A DNA stretch of 64,000 nt, taken from contig NZ_LNBE01000003.1 of assembly GCF_001445655.1 (NCBI RefSeq), forward strand, positions 682,001-746,000, given 5' to 3'. The notes beneath the pieces are model-generated. The model searched no databases, had not been told where the DNA came from, and saw nothing but the letters and a program-made list of their open reading frames with translations. This stretch comes from Streptomyces roseifaciens (lineage in GTDB: Bacteria > Actinomycetota > Actinomycetes > Streptomycetales > Streptomycetaceae). The translations under genes and the position numbers were made by a program. Shown here piece after piece: positions 25,932 through 35,081 of this stretch (positions within the stretch are counted from its first letter, which is position 1; every line of letters starts with the position of its first letter).

Positions 25932-27569
25932 ATGAGTGCCACTCTCGTCGCCAAAAGTCTTGCCGCCGGACACGGCGACCGCACCCTCTTCTCCGGGCTC
26001 GACCTCGTCGTCGCGCCCGGGGACGTCATCGGTCTGGTCGGTGCCAACGGGGCCGGTAAATCCACGCTGCTGCGGCTGCTCGCCGGGCTGGACGTGCCGG
26101 AGGAGGGCGGGCTCTCGCTCAGTCCGCCGACGGCCACCGTGGGGCACCTGCCGCAGGAGCCCGAGCGGCGGCCGGGGGAGACCGTGCGGGAGTTCCTCGC
26201 CCGCCGGACCGGGGTGGCCCGGGCCCAGGCCGAGCTGGACGCCGCCACGCAGGCGCTCGTGGACGGCGCGCCGGGTGCCGACGACGCCTACGCCACGGGC
26301 CTCGACCGCTGGCTCGGCCTCGGCGGTGCCGACCTGGACGAGCGCGCCGAGGAGGTCGCCGCCTCGCTGGGGCTGTCCGTCGGGCTCGACCGGCCCATGA
26401 CCAGCCTCTCCGGCGGCCAGGCCGCCCGCGCGGGGCTCGCCTCCCTGCTGCTGAGCCGCTACGACGTCTTCCTGCTGGACGAGCCCACCAACGACCTCGA
26501 CCTCGACGGGCTCGCCCGCCTGGAGTCCTTCGTCACCGGGCTGCGCGCCGGCACGGTCGTGGTCAGCCACGACCGCGAGTTCCTGACCCGCACGGTGACC
26601 AAGGTCCTCGAGCTCGACCTCGCCCAGCAGCAGGTCCGCCTCTACGGCGGTGGCTACGCCGCCTACCTGGAGGAGCGCGAGACCGCCCGCCGGCACGCCC
26701 GCGAGGCCTACGAGGACTACGCCGACACGCGCGCCGGCCTGGAGGACCGCGCCCGCACCCAGCGGAACTGGATGGAGAAGGGCGTCAAGAACGCCCGCCG
26801 CAAGGCGAGCGACAACGACAAGATCGGCCGCAAGTTCCGCACCGAGTCCACCGAGAAGCAGGCCGCCAAGGCCCGGCAGACCGAGCGGCTCATCGAGCGG
26901 CTGGAGGTCGTCGAGGAGCCCCGCAAGGAGTGGGAGCTGCGCATGGAGATCGCGGCGGCGCCGCGCTCCGGCGCGGTCGTGGCCACGCTGCGCGGCGCCG
27001 AGGTGCGCCGGGGGTCCTTCGCCTTCGGCCCCGCCGACCTGCAGATCGACTGGGCCGACCGGATCGCGGTCACCGGCGCCAACGGCTCCGGCAAGTCCAC
27101 GCTCCTCGCGGCCCTGCTCGGCCGGCTGCCGCTGGACGCCGGGCACGCGGCGCTGGGCCCGGGCGTCGTCGTGGGCGAGGTGGACCAGGCGCGGGCCCTG
27201 TTCTTCGGCACGGAGGCGCTGCTGGACGCCTTCGGCGCGGCCGTCCCCGACCTCGCGCCCGCCGACGTCCGGACGCTGCTCGCCAAGTTCGGCCTGAAGG
27301 CCGATCACGTGCTGCGCCCGGCGGTGACCCTCTCGCCGGGCGAGCGGACGCGTTCGGCGCTGGCCCTGCTGCAGGCGCGCGGGGTCAATCTGCTGGTCCT
27401 GGACGAGCCGACCAACCACCTCGACCTTCCGGCGATCGAGCAGCTGGAGTCCGCGCTGGATTCGTACACGGGCACGCTGCTGCTGGTCACGCACGACCGC
27501 CGGATGCTGGACGCGGTCCGTACGACCCGCCGCATCGAGGTCTCGGAGGGGCGCCTCACGGAGCGCTGA
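25932..27569 (+). CDS. ABC-F family ATPase (ribosome-associated)
   Basis: This 545-residue soluble protein has two ABC ATPase domains and no membrane domain. Domain 1 has GANGAGKST, LSGGQAARAGLA and VFLLDEPTNDLD; domain 2 has GANGSGKST, LSPGERTRSAL and LLVLDEPTNHLD. The charged helical linker (about residues 245-335) is the ABC-F P-site tip. Members of this family bind the ribosomal E-site and act either as translation factors or in antibiotic protection, and sequence alone does not decide which. The second signature, LSPGE, departs from LSGGQ. A bidirectional terminator separates it from tex. Confidence 0.9.
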   Translation: MSATLVAKSLAAGHGDRTLFSGLDLVVAPGDVIGLVGANGAGKSTLLRLLAGLDVPEEGGLSLSPPTATVGHLPQEPERRPGETVREFLARRTGVARAQAELDAATQALVDGAPGADDAYATGLDRWLGLGGADLDERAEEVAASLGLSVGLDRPMTSLSGGQAARAGLASLLLSRYDVFLLDEPTNDLDLDGLARLESFVTGLRAGTVVVSHDREFLTRTVTKVLELDLAQQQVRLYGGGYAAYLEERETARRHAREAYEDYADTRAGLEDRARTQRNWMEKGVKNARRKASDNDKIGRKFRTESTEKQAAKARQTERLIERLEVVEEPRKEWELRMEIAAAPRSGAVVATLRGAEVRRGSFAFGPADLQIDWADRIAVTGANGSGKSTLLAALLGRLPLDAGHAALGPGVVVGEVDQARALFFGTEALLDAFGAAVPDLAPADVRTLLAKFGLKADHVLRPAVTLSPGERTRSALALLQARGVNLLVLDEPTNHLDLPAIEQLESALDSYTGTLLLVTHDRRMLDAVRTTRRIEVSEGRLTER

Positions 27570-27591
27570 CGGGCACCTTCCCGCGCGGGGA

Positions 27592-27617
27592 GGCGCCCTC
27601 CCGTACGAGAGGGCGCC
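27592..27617. terminator. Bidirectional terminator between the ABC-F and tex genes
   Basis: Perfect 9-bp arms GGCGCCCTC and GAGGGCGCC surround an 8-nt loop in the 66-bp convergent gap. Confidence 0.7.
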
Positions 27618-27635
27618 CGTTCAGCTCGCGGCCTC

Positions 27636-30044
27636 CTAGCGCAGGCCCGCCCTGCGCAGGGCCTCCGCCATCGCGTCGTTCACCGGCGGCGCGGGCTCGC
27701 GCTCGCGGGAGTTGCCGCGGCGCTGCGCGGGCGCCCCCGCGCCACGGCGGCCGGAGCCCCGCTCGGGGCGCGGCCGCCCACCGCCGCCGGCGGCAGCGCC
27801 CCCGCCGGACCCCCCGGACCCGCCGGACGGCGCTCCCGCCTCGTCGTCCAGCCGCAGCGTCAGCGAGATCCGCTTGCGCGGGATGTCGACGTCCATGACC
27901 TTGACCCGCACGATGTCGCCGGGCTTGACCACGTCCCGCGGGTCCTTCACGAACGTCCGCGACATGGCCGACACGTGCACCAGGCCGTCCTGGTGGACGC
28001 CCACGTCCACGAACGCCCCGAACGCGGCCACGTTGGTGACGACGCCCTCCAGGATCATCCCCGGCTTCAGGTCGCCGATCTTCTCGACGCCCTCCTTGAA
28101 GCTCGCCGTCCTGAAGGCGGGCCGCGGGTCGCGGCCGGGCTTCTCCAGCTCGCGCAGGATGTCGGTGACCGTCGGCAGGCCGAAGGTGTCGTCGACGAAC
28201 TGCTCCGGGCGCAGGGAGCGCAGCACGGAGGTGTTGCCGACGAGGGAGGCGACCTCGCCGCCCGTGCTCTTGACCATCTTCCGCACCACCGGATACGCCT
28301 CGGGGTGGACGCTGGAGGCGTCCAGCGGGTCGTCCCCGCCGCGGATGCGCAGGAAGCCCGCGCACTGCTCGTAGGCCTTCGGGCCGAGCCGGGACACGTC
28401 CTTCAGCGCCCGGCGGGACCGGAAGGGGCCGTTGGAGTCGCGGTGGGCGACGATGTTCTCGGCGAGGCCGGAGCTGATGCCGGAGACGCGCGCGAGCAGC
28501 GGCGCGGACGCGGTGTTCACGTCGACGCCGACGCCGTTGACGCAGTCCTCCACGACGGCGTCGAGCGAGCGCGAGAGCTTCACCTCGGACAGGTCGTGCT
28601 GGTACTGGCCGACGCCGATCGACTTGGGGTCGATCTTGACGAGCTCGGCGAGCGGGTCCTGCAGGCGGCGGGCGATCGAGACCGCGCCGCGCAGCGAGAC
28701 GTCCAGCCCGGGCAGCTCCTGGGAGGCGAACGCGGAGGCGGAGTAGACCGAGGCGCCGGCCTCGGAGACCATCACCTTCGTGAGCTTCAGCTCCGGGTGA
28801 CGGGTGATCAGGTCGGTCGCCAGCCGGTCCGTCTCGCGGGAGGCGGTGCCGTTGCCGATGGCGACGAGCTCCACGCCGTGCTCCCGGGCGAGCCGGGCCA
28901 GCGTGGCGAGCGAGGCGTCCCACTTGTTCTGCGGTACGTGCGGGTAGATGGTCTCGGTGGCCGCGACCTTGCCCGTGGCGTCCACGACGGCGACCTTCAC
29001 GCCCGTGCGGAAGCCGGGGTCGAGGCCCATCGTGGCGCGCGTGCCGGCCGGGGCGGCGAGCAGCAGGTCGCGCAGGTTCGCTGCGAAGACGCGGACCGCC
29101 TCGTCCTCGGCGGCCTGGCGCAGCCGCAGCCGCAGGTCGATCCCGAGGTGGACGAGGACGCGCGTGCGCCAGGCCCACCGCACCGTGTCGCCCAGCCACT
29201 TGTCCGCCGGCCGGCCGCGGTCCGCGACGCCGAAGCGCTGCGCGATCATCTGCTCGTACGAGCTCGGGCCCGCGGCCGCCCGGTCCGCCTCGTCCGCCGG
29301 CTCGGGCTCCAGCGTGAGGTCGAGGACCTCCTCCTTCTCGCCGCGCAGCATCGCCAGCACGCGGTGCGAGGGCAGCTCGGTGAAGGGCTCGGCGAAGTCG
29401 AAGTAGTCGGCGAACTTCGCGCCCGCCTCCTCCTTGCCCTCGCGCACCTTCGCGGCCACGCGCCCGCGCGTCCACATGCGCTCGCGGAGCTCGCCGATGA
29501 GGTCGGCGTCCTCGCCGAAGCGCTCGGTGAGGATCGCCCGCGCGCCCTCCAGGGCCGCCGCGGCGTCCGCGACGCCCTTGTCCGCGTCGACGAAGGCGGC
29601 GGCCGCGGCGAGCGGCTCGGTGCCCGGGTCCCCGAGCAGCCCCTCCGCCAGCGGCTCCAGCCCGGCCTCCCGGGCGATCTGCGCCTTCGTACGGCGCTTG
29701 GGCTTGAAGGGCAGGTAGATGTCCTCCAGCCGGGCCTTGGAGTCGGCGGCGCGGATGCGCGCCTCCAGGGCCTCGTCCAGCTTGCCCTGGGAGCGCACGG
29801 ACTCCAGGACCGCCGTGCGGCGCTCCTCCAGCTCGCGCAGGTACCGCAGCCGCTCCTCGACGGTGCGCAGCTGCGCATCGTCGAGCATCTCGGTGGCCTC
29901 CTTGCGGTAACGGGCGATGAACGGCACGGTCGAGCCGCCGTCGAGCAAGTCGACCGCGGCCTTCACCTGCCGCTCCCGCACGCCGAGCTCCTCGGCGATC
30001 CTGCCTTCGATCGACGCCCCGGGCGACGCACCAATTGCCGTCAC
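27636..30044 (-). CDS. tex: Tex-family RNA-binding transcription accessory protein
   Basis: This 802-residue cytoplasmic nucleic-acid-binding protein is involved in transcription and stress tolerance in other bacteria. The order is standard: N-terminal helical domain ([20 protein letters not shown]), YqgF/RNase H-like domain ([17 protein letters not shown]), helix-hairpin-helix repeats ([20 protein letters not shown]) and a C-terminal S1 domain ([22 protein letters not shown]). A low-complexity Gly/Arg tail follows. The frame is open far upstream, but GGAG seven bases before the GTG at 30044 and the family N-terminus set the start. It lies 137 bp downstream of an SCO6745-type gene on the same strand. 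Confidence 0.93.
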   Translation of the reverse strand: MTAIGASPGASIEGRIAEELGVRERQVKAAVDLLDGGSTVPFIARYRKEATEMLDDAQLRTVEERLRYLRELEERRTAVLESVRSQGKLDEALEARIRAADSKARLEDIYLPFKPKRRTKAQIAREAGLEPLAEGLLGDPGTEPLAAAAAFVDADKGVADAAAALEGARAILTERFGEDADLIGELRERMWTRGRVAAKVREGKEEAGAKFADYFDFAEPFTELPSHRVLAMLRGEKEEVLDLTLEPEPADEADRAAAGPSSYEQMIAQRFGVADRGRPADKWLGDTVRWAWRTRVLVHLGIDLRLRLRQAAEDEAVRVFAANLRDLLLAAPAGTRATMGLDPGFRTGVKVAVVDATGKVAATETIYPHVPQNKWDASLATLARLAREHGVELVAIGNGTASRETDRLATDLITRHPELKLTKVMVSEAGASVYSASAFASQELPGLDVSLRGAVSIARRLQDPLAELVKIDPKSIGVGQYQHDLSEVKLSRSLDAVVEDCVNGVGVDVNTASAPLLARVSGISSGLAENIVAHRDSNGPFRSRRALKDVSRLGPKAYEQCAGFLRIRGGDDPLDASSVHPEAYPVVRKMVKSTGGEVASLVGNTSVLRSLRPEQFVDDTFGLPTVTDILRELEKPGRDPRPAFRTASFKEGVEKIGDLKPGMILEGVVTNVAAFGAFVDVGVHQDGLVHVSAMSRTFVKDPRDVVKPGDIVRVKVMDVDIPRKRISLTLRLDDEAGAPSGGSGGSGGGAAAGGGGRPRPERGSGRRGAGAPAQRRGNSREREPAPPVNDAMAEALRRAGLR

Positions 30045-30181
30045 GATCACGCTCCGCTTTCTCTTCGGGCTGCGGTCTGCATTGTGGCAGGTGCCGCCGA
30101 CACCGCGGTGCGTGAGCCTCGCGGCGGCGCCGCGGCGGCCGCCCGGGGCCCCGCCGGCGGCGCGGCCCGGGGCGCCGGACG

Positions 30182-31057
30182 TCAGGCGTTGCCGAGCAGG
30201 TCCGCGGGGAACGCGCCCGCGAGCATGGCGGCCTTCGCGTACTCCTTGCCCAGGGCGGTCAGGCGCTCGACGCCCGCCGCTCCCAGGTGCTCGTACGGCG
30301 CGGCGTCGAGGCGGTCCGTCTCCGCCTCCAGCTCGTCGCGCAGCGCGCCGCCCGCCTCGGTCAGCTCGCCCTCCGCGTCCAGCAGCCCGCGGGCCCGCAG
30401 CCGGTCCCGGCCGGCGGCGAGCTCGTCCTCGGTCCAGCCGCGCGTGGCGACGAGCCACTTGGTGGTCATGCCGCCGCCGGTGGCGGTGTGGCTGACGAGC
30501 GCCTCGACCGGGTCGAGACCGGCCCGTACGAGCGCCATGATGTGGCCGTCCCCGCGGTGCTCGCGCAGGAGCGTGGCGGCGTGCCAGAGCGCGAGGTGCG
30601 GCGTGCCGGGTACGGGCAGGTCGGCGTGGGCGGAGTACAGCGGGCGGCCGCCGCGGCTGCAGCCCTCGGCGGCGCGCAGGGCGAGCTCCGCGGCCTCGGC
30701 CATCTCGGGGGCGGCCACGACGTCCTCGCCGAGCAGCCTGCGGAGCGTCGCGTCGGCCGCGCGCAGCCGTGCGGCGAGGGCCTCCTGCGGGGAGACGACG
30801 TCCCAGACGCCCGGGACATGACGGGCGATCATTTCGTACTTGGAGTTGTAGTACGCCGCGGTGACCGTCCCGGCGCCGACGCGGCCGAGCGGGGCCGTGC
30901 GCCCGGCGATGTTCGCCGCGGTGTCGCCCTCGACGCCCAGGCCCGCCATCTCCCCCAGGTAGTCGGGGGAGAAGTACACCGTCGCGTGGAGGGCGTTGAG
31001 CCACTGGTGACAGCGGCGTCCGGCGAGCTCGGGCAGGGGCCCGTTGAGTGAGGTCAT
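30182..31057 (-). CDS. SCO6745-type conserved protein
   Basis: This 291-residue, mostly helical protein matches, from memory, a Streptomyces family named after SCO6745. Conserved-looking segments are [53 protein letters not shown] and [25 protein letters not shown]. The C-terminal part resembles a winged helix ([23 protein letters not shown]), as in MarR-like proteins, so DNA or ligand binding is possible but unproven. The ATG at 31057 lies 10 bp from a perfect 16-bp palindrome, so the gene is probably repressed by a TetR-type protein encoded elsewhere. Confidence 0.8.
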   Translation of the reverse strand: MTSLNGPLPELAGRRCHQWLNALHATVYFSPDYLGEMAGLGVEGDTAANIAGRTAPLGRVGAGTVTAAYYNSKYEMIARHVPGVWDVVSPQEALAARLRAADATLRRLLGEDVVAAPEMAEAAELALRAAEGCSRGGRPLYSAHADLPVPGTPHLALWHAATLLREHRGDGHIMALVRAGLDPVEALVSHTATGGGMTTKWLVATRGWTEDELAAGRDRLRARGLLDAEGELTEAGGALRDELEAETDRLDAAPYEHLGAAGVERLTALGKEYAKAAMLAGAFPADLLGNA

Positions 31058-31067
31058 GCCCGCACGT

Positions 31068-31083
31068 TACCGACTGGTCGGTA
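31068..31083. promoter_or_regulatory. 16-bp palindromic operator TACCGAC-TG-GTCGGTA
   Basis: Perfect 7-bp arms around TG lie in the divergent gap between the SCO6745-type gene and the GlxA-like gene. Sequences of this form are common TetR/AcrR operators. No TetR gene lies in the window, so the regulator is encoded elsewhere. Confidence 0.6.
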
Positions 31084-31170
31084 CGGCGGGAAGTGGTCTG
31101 CGGGCACCCGCCGGGGGTGGCAGGAAAGGTGGGGTATTCGTCATTGCGGACAAAACCGCGGGCGACCAGC

Positions 31171-32160
31171 ATGGAGGACATGACGCACCACCGCACGCCC
31201 GGCCGCACCGTGCTGATCGTCCTCTTCGACGACGTGCAGAGCCTCGATGTCACCGGCCCCGCCGAGGTGTTCGCCGGCGCGGCGCACTGGACCGGCGACC
31301 CCGCGACGTACCGCGTGCGCACCGCGACCCTCGACGGCGGCCCCGTGCGGACCAGCAGCGGCCTGCGCGTCGTGCCCGACCACGCGCTCCACGACGCCCC
31401 CGCCCCGCACACCCTCCTGGTGCCCGGCGGCGAGGGCACCCGGGCCCCCGACCCCCGCCTGATCGGCTGGCTGCGCGAGCACGCGCCGCGCGCCGAGCGC
31501 GTGGTGTCGGTGTGCACCGGGGCGTTCCTGCTCGCCGCGGCCGGCCTGCTGGAGGGCCGCCGCGCCACGACCCACTGGGCGTTCTGCGCAGCCCTCGCCG
31601 CGCGCTTCCCGTCCGTGCGGGTGGAGCCGGACCCCATCTACGTACGCGACGGGAACGTCGTCACCTCGGCGGGCGTCACCGCCGGCATCGACCTCGCGCT
31701 CGCCCTCGTCGAGGACGACCTGGGGCGCGAGCCGGCGCTCGCGATCGCCCGCAACCTCGTCGTCTTCCTGCGCCGCCCCGGCAACCAGACCCAGTTCAGC
31801 GCCCCGCTCGCCGCGCAGACCGCGCGCCGCCCGCGGCTGCGCGACGTCCAGCACTGGATCGTCGAGAACCCCGCGGCCGACCTGTCCGTCGAGACGCTCG
31901 CGGCCCGCGCCGGCCTCTCCCCGCGGCACTTCGCCCGCGCCTTCCAGAGCGAGACCGGCATGACGCCGGGCCGCTACGTCGACCGGGTGCGCCTGGAGGC
32001 CGCCCGCCGGCAGCTGGAGGACGCCGCCGACGGCGTCGAGGAGGTCTCGCGCGCCTGCGGCTACGGCACCCCCGAGGCGATGCGCCGCGCCTTCGTCCGC
32101 GCCCTCGGCACCTCGCCCGCCGAGTACCGGCGCCGCTTCCGCCCCCTGACCCCCGTCTGA
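31171..32160 (+). CDS. GlxA-like AraC-family regulator with DJ-1/PfpI domain
   Basis: This 329-residue transcription factor joins an N-terminal DJ-1/PfpI-like domain to a C-terminal AraC helix-turn-helix pair. The first domain ([21 protein letters not shown] to RLIGWLREH) keeps the nucleophile-elbow Cys in [16 protein letters not shown]. The AraC part has [23 protein letters not shown] and the signature [35 protein letters not shown]. Such regulators sense small metabolites. An ATG three codons later, preceded closely by GGAGG, is an alternative start. It is followed at 51 bp by a separate DJ-1/PfpI gene, probably co-transcribed. Confidence 0.9.
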   Translation: MEDMTHHRTPGRTVLIVLFDDVQSLDVTGPAEVFAGAAHWTGDPATYRVRTATLDGGPVRTSSGLRVVPDHALHDAPAPHTLLVPGGEGTRAPDPRLIGWLREHAPRAERVVSVCTGAFLLAAAGLLEGRRATTHWAFCAALAARFPSVRVEPDPIYVRDGNVVTSAGVTAGIDLALALVEDDLGREPALAIARNLVVFLRRPGNQTQFSAPLAAQTARRPRLRDVQHWIVENPAADLSVETLAARAGLSPRHFARAFQSETGMTPGRYVDRVRLEAARRQLEDAADGVEEVSRACGYGTPEAMRRAFVRALGTSPAEYRRRFRPLTPV

Positions 32161-32210
32161 CCAGCATCCGACACATCTGACACATCCGACCCACCGGAAC
32201 GAGGACCACC

Positions 32211-32861
32211 GTGCAGATCGCCTTCCTGCTCTACCCGGGCTTCACCGCCCTCGACGCCATAGGCCCGTTCGACACCCTCGGCCCGCTCCCCGGCGCCGAG
32301 GCCGTGCTCGTCGCCGAGCGCCCGGGGCCCGTGCGCAACGAGAGCGGCAACCTCTCCCTGGTCGCCGAGGCCTCCCTCGCCGAGGTCACGGCCCCCGACA
32401 TCGTCGTCGTGCCCGGCGCGCCCGACCCGAGCGGCCCGATGGCGCCCGGCCCCGTCCGGGAGTGGCTGCAGGAGGTGGACCGCACCACGACGTGGACGAC
32501 GTCCGTGTGCTCCGGCTCCCTGATCCTGGCCGCCGCCGGGCTGCTGACGGGCCGTCGTGCCACCTGCCACTGGCTGTACCTGGACAGGCTCGCCGCCTTC
32601 GGGGTGGAGGCGACCGGCGAACGCGTCGTCACCGACGGCAAGTACGTCACGGCCGCCGGCGTCTCCTCCGGCATCGACATGGGGCTCACGCTCGCGGGCC
32701 GGATCGCCGGCGACCGCGCCGCGCAGTCCATCCAGCTGCTCATCGAGTACGACCCCCAGCCGCCCTACGACGCGGGCTCGCCGGAGAAGGCCCCGGCCGA
32801 CCTCGTCGCCGAGTGGCGGAACGTGGACCTGGCGGAGTTCGCCGGGAAGAACGGCGGCTGA
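32211..32861 (+). CDS. DJ-1/PfpI-family protein
   Basis: This 216-residue single-domain DJ-1/PfpI protein begins QIAFLLYPGFTALDAIGPFDTL and has the nucleophile Cys in TSVCSGSLILAAAGLLTGRRATCHW. It parallels the N-terminal half of the GlxA-like regulator just upstream, suggesting duplication or a shared ligand. Members include isonitrile hydratases and other hydrolases; the ATCHW and D-I/A-x-G-P features resemble the isonitrile-hydratase-like group, but I do not assign a substrate. The GTG follows GAGGA at six bases. Three 9-bp near-repeats (ATCCGACAC type) lie between the regulator and this gene. Confidence 0.85.
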   Translation: MQIAFLLYPGFTALDAIGPFDTLGPLPGAEAVLVAERPGPVRNESGNLSLVAEASLAEVTAPDIVVVPGAPDPSGPMAPGPVREWLQEVDRTTTWTTSVCSGSLILAAAGLLTGRRATCHWLYLDRLAAFGVEATGERVVTDGKYVTAAGVSSGIDMGLTLAGRIAGDRAAQSIQLLIEYDPQPPYDAGSPEKAPADLVAEWRNVDLAEFAGKNGG

Positions 32862-32888
32862 ACGAGCGGGGGCCGGGCGGCCGGCGGC

Positions 32889-33689
32889 CTAGCGGCCGGA
32901 GACGGGAAGGCCGGTGCGGGGGTCCGGCCGCCCGTCCCCGGCCGCGGCCCAGGCGAACCGCGGCCGCCTGCGCTCCAGGAAGGCGGCGACGCCCTCCGCG
33001 GTGTCGCCGCTGCCGCGCTCCTGCTCCGCCCAGTGCGCGAGCCGCTCCGGGGTCGCGGGGCCCGCGGCGAACTCCTTCGCCGCGGCCTGCGTCAGCAGCG
33101 AGCGCGAGGCCAGCACCTGTGCGAACTCCGCCACCCGCTTCTCCAGCGCCTCCGGCGGCCACACCTCGTCCACCAGGCCCGTCCGCAGTGCCCGCGCGGC
33201 ATCGATCAACTCGCCGGAGAAGAGGAGGTACTTGGCCGCCGAGGGGCCGGTCAGCTCCACCAGCCGCCGCGTGGAGGAGGCCCCGTAGACGATCCCCAGC
33301 TTCGCCGGGGTCACCCCGAAGGACGCGTCCTCGGCGGCGAACCGCAGGTCGCACGCGGCCGCCAGCTGGCAGCCGCCGCCCACGCAATGGCCTTGCACGG
33401 CCGCGAGCGTGGGCTTGGGGAAGGCCGCCAGCGCCTCCTCGGCCGCGATCGCGAGGTCCCGCGAGCGCTCGGCGCCCTCGGTCAGGGTGGAGATGTCGGC
33501 GCCCGCGCAGAACGTGCCGCCCTCGCCGGTGAGCACCAGCACCCGCACGTCCGGGTCGCCGGCGCACCGCGCCAGCAGTTCCGGCAGGGACCGCCACATG
33601 TCCGTGGTCATGGCGTTGCGCTTGGCGGGGTTGGCGATGCGGACCGTCGCGACGCCGTCGGCGACGTCCAGGTGAAGTGCGGGTTCCAT
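32889..33689 (-). CDS. Crotonase-fold protein lacking both canonical glutamates
   Basis: This 266-residue enoyl-CoA hydratase/isomerase superfamily protein has the oxyanion loop FCAGADISTL and the GHCVGGGCQLAAACDLR and FGVTPAKLGIVYG blocks. In hydratases the second block carries Glu after GGx and the third carries P-E; here they are Gln and Pro-Ala-Lys. A normal hydratase reaction is therefore unlikely, and an isomerase, decarboxylase, thioesterase or related crotonase activity is more probable. The ATG at 33689 starts the family sequence but has no clear ribosome site. It is convergent with the DJ-1 gene and divergent from the anti-sigma-type ATPase. Confidence 0.86.
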   Translation of the reverse strand: MEPALHLDVADGVATVRIANPAKRNAMTTDMWRSLPELLARCAGDPDVRVLVLTGEGGTFCAGADISTLTEGAERSRDLAIAAEEALAAFPKPTLAAVQGHCVGGGCQLAAACDLRFAAEDASFGVTPAKLGIVYGASSTRRLVELTGPSAAKYLLFSGELIDAARALRTGLVDEVWPPEALEKRVAEFAQVLASRSLLTQAAAKEFAAGPATPERLAHWAEQERGSGDTAEGVAAFLERRRPRFAWAAAGDGRPDPRTGLPVSGR

Positions 33690-33941
33690 GCGCCGGATGC
33701 TATCCGGGCCCGCCGGAGGCGCCGGCGGGTTCCCCGGGCGCCGGGGTGGAACGAAACGCTCCGGATCGTTCATGGAGCGTGGAACAGGGCGGCCAGGATC
33801 AGTCGCGTCAGTGACCGTGGCATACGCACACGATCAAACTCCGTCGATAGCCGCTGATTTGTGGTCACCCCGCCGGTACGGACCCTCATCTTCCCAACAC
33901 TCGTGGTTGCGGTCGACCATGGTGAGGGGTTGGTATCGGAC

Positions 33942-34439
33942 ATGGAAATCCTCGGGAGCGTCCCGCCCGATCCGGGGCAGGCCCCACCCCGGCGCCCGGT
34001 CGAGTTCGACGGAGCCTGGCGGTTCACCGCTCCCGCGCTGCACTCCTCAGTCCCCCGTGCGCGGCACGCCGTGCGCGACCTCCTCCGGCACCAGCGCGTG
34101 CCGCTCTGCGAGGATCTGCTGCAGGGGCTGCTGCTGATCGTCTCGGAGCTGGTCACCAACGCCGTCCAGCACGCCGCACTGCTCTCGCCCGAGGTGGCCG
34201 TGGAGGTCTCCATCGGGCGGCACTGGATCCGGGTGGCCGTCGAGGACGACCACCCCTACCGGCCCAAGCCCCTGGAGGCGGACGACGAGCGCATCGGCGG
34301 CCGCGGACTGCTGCTGGTCAAGACCATCTCCGACGAAGCCGGCGGCATGTGCGACGTCGAGCACACCGCGAGCGGCGGCAAGGTGGTCTGGGCCGCCCTG
34401 CCGCTCCCCGCGCCTACCAGCCCGCCGCGTCCCCGGTGA
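33942..34439 (+). CDS. RsbW/SpoIIAB-like ATP-binding protein
   Basis: This 165-residue protein has a single GHKL (HATPase) domain as in anti-sigma-factor kinases. The N-box is LIVSELVTNAVQHAALL and the C-terminal glycine motif IGGRGLLLVKTISDEAGG. Streptomyces encode dozens of such proteins, used in partner-switching or developmental signalling; no sigma factor is adjacent, so the target is unknown. The ATG at 33942 matches the start of conserved sequence, but GTG/TTG codons upstream cannot be excluded. Its 3' end overlaps the convergent isomerase gene by 26 bp. A hairpin with 7-bp arms (33756-33780) lies in the divergent gap upstream. Confidence 0.85.
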   Translation: MEILGSVPPDPGQAPPRRPVEFDGAWRFTAPALHSSVPRARHAVRDLLRHQRVPLCEDLLQGLLLIVSELVTNAVQHAALLSPEVAVEVSIGRHWIRVAVEDDHPYRPKPLEADDERIGGRGLLLVKTISDEAGGMCDVEHTASGGKVVWAALPLPAPTSPPRPR

Positions 34440-35025
34440 TCTCGCGCACCACGGGGCGCGCCGCATCCAGCACCGTCATGAACCACGCCGAGAAGGGCAG
34501 GCGCGCCCGCAGCGCGTCCAGCTCGGCCGGGGTCACGAACGCGGTCTCCGCGATCTCCTCCGGGGCCGGGCGCGGCTCGGCCCGCACGATTCCCACGAAG
34601 AGGTGGTTGTACTCCTGCTCGACCAGGCCCGAGGCCGGGTCGGGGTGGTTGTAGCGCACGGTTCCGGCCTCGCGCAGCAGCGCGGGCGCGATCCCCAGCT
34701 CCTCGCCCGTGCGACGGGCCGCCGCCACGAACGGGGGCTCACCGGGATACGGGTGACCGCAGCACGTGTTCGACCACACACCGGGGGAGTGGTACTTCTC
34801 CAGCGCCCGCCGCTGCAGCAGCAGCCGGCCCTCGTCGTCGAAGAGGAAGACCGAGAAGGCCCGGTGCAGTCTGCCGGGGGCGATGTGGGCGGAGAGCTTC
34901 TCCGCCGTGCCGATGGTTCTGCCGTCCTCGTCGACCAGCTCCAGCATGATCGGTTCGGCTGACTCCTCCTGGGAGGGGGCCGCAGCGGTGTCGGCGGAGA
35001 GGCCATTGGCTGGTGTGATCGGCAT
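34414..35025 (-). CDS. idi: Isopentenyl-diphosphate delta-isomerase, type 1
   Basis: This 203-residue Nudix-fold enzyme interconverts isopentenyl and dimethylallyl diphosphate. The catalytic cysteine is Cys89 in NTCCGHPYPGE, the conserved glutamate lies in VEQEYNHLF (Glu138), and W-F near the C-terminus (FSAWF) caps the site. The ATG follows GAGGATGG. It lies 56 bp downstream of the CDF exporter on the same strand. MEP-pathway organisms do not strictly need this enzyme, but here it stands about 10 kb from the hopanoid operon with its own dxs and ispG, so it may help balance precursors for squalene (inference). Confidence 0.94.
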   Translation of the reverse strand: MPITPANGLSADTAAAPSQEESAEPIMLELVDEDGRTIGTAEKLSAHIAPGRLHRAFSVFLFDDEGRLLLQRRALEKYHSPGVWSNTCCGHPYPGEPPFVAAARRTGEELGIAPALLREAGTVRYNHPDPASGLVEQEYNHLFVGIVRAEPRPAPEEIAETAFVTPAELDALRARLPFSAWFMTVLDAARPVVREITGDAAGW

Positions 35026-35081
35026 TGACCATCCTCGTTGTCGGTCTTCGACCCTCAAGTCTGCCGTACCCGGCAGGGGCG

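Noticed and set aside
23958..27494. A 1,178-codon minus-strand open frame
   Set aside because: It runs opposite the secreted peptidase and ABC-F genes, whose motifs are clear; its translation is low-complexity Val/Gly/Ala-rich.
30045..31637. Long upstream extension of the tex frame
   Set aside because: It overlaps the SCO6745-type gene on another frame and has no Tex homology; GGAG before the GTG at 30044 marks the start.
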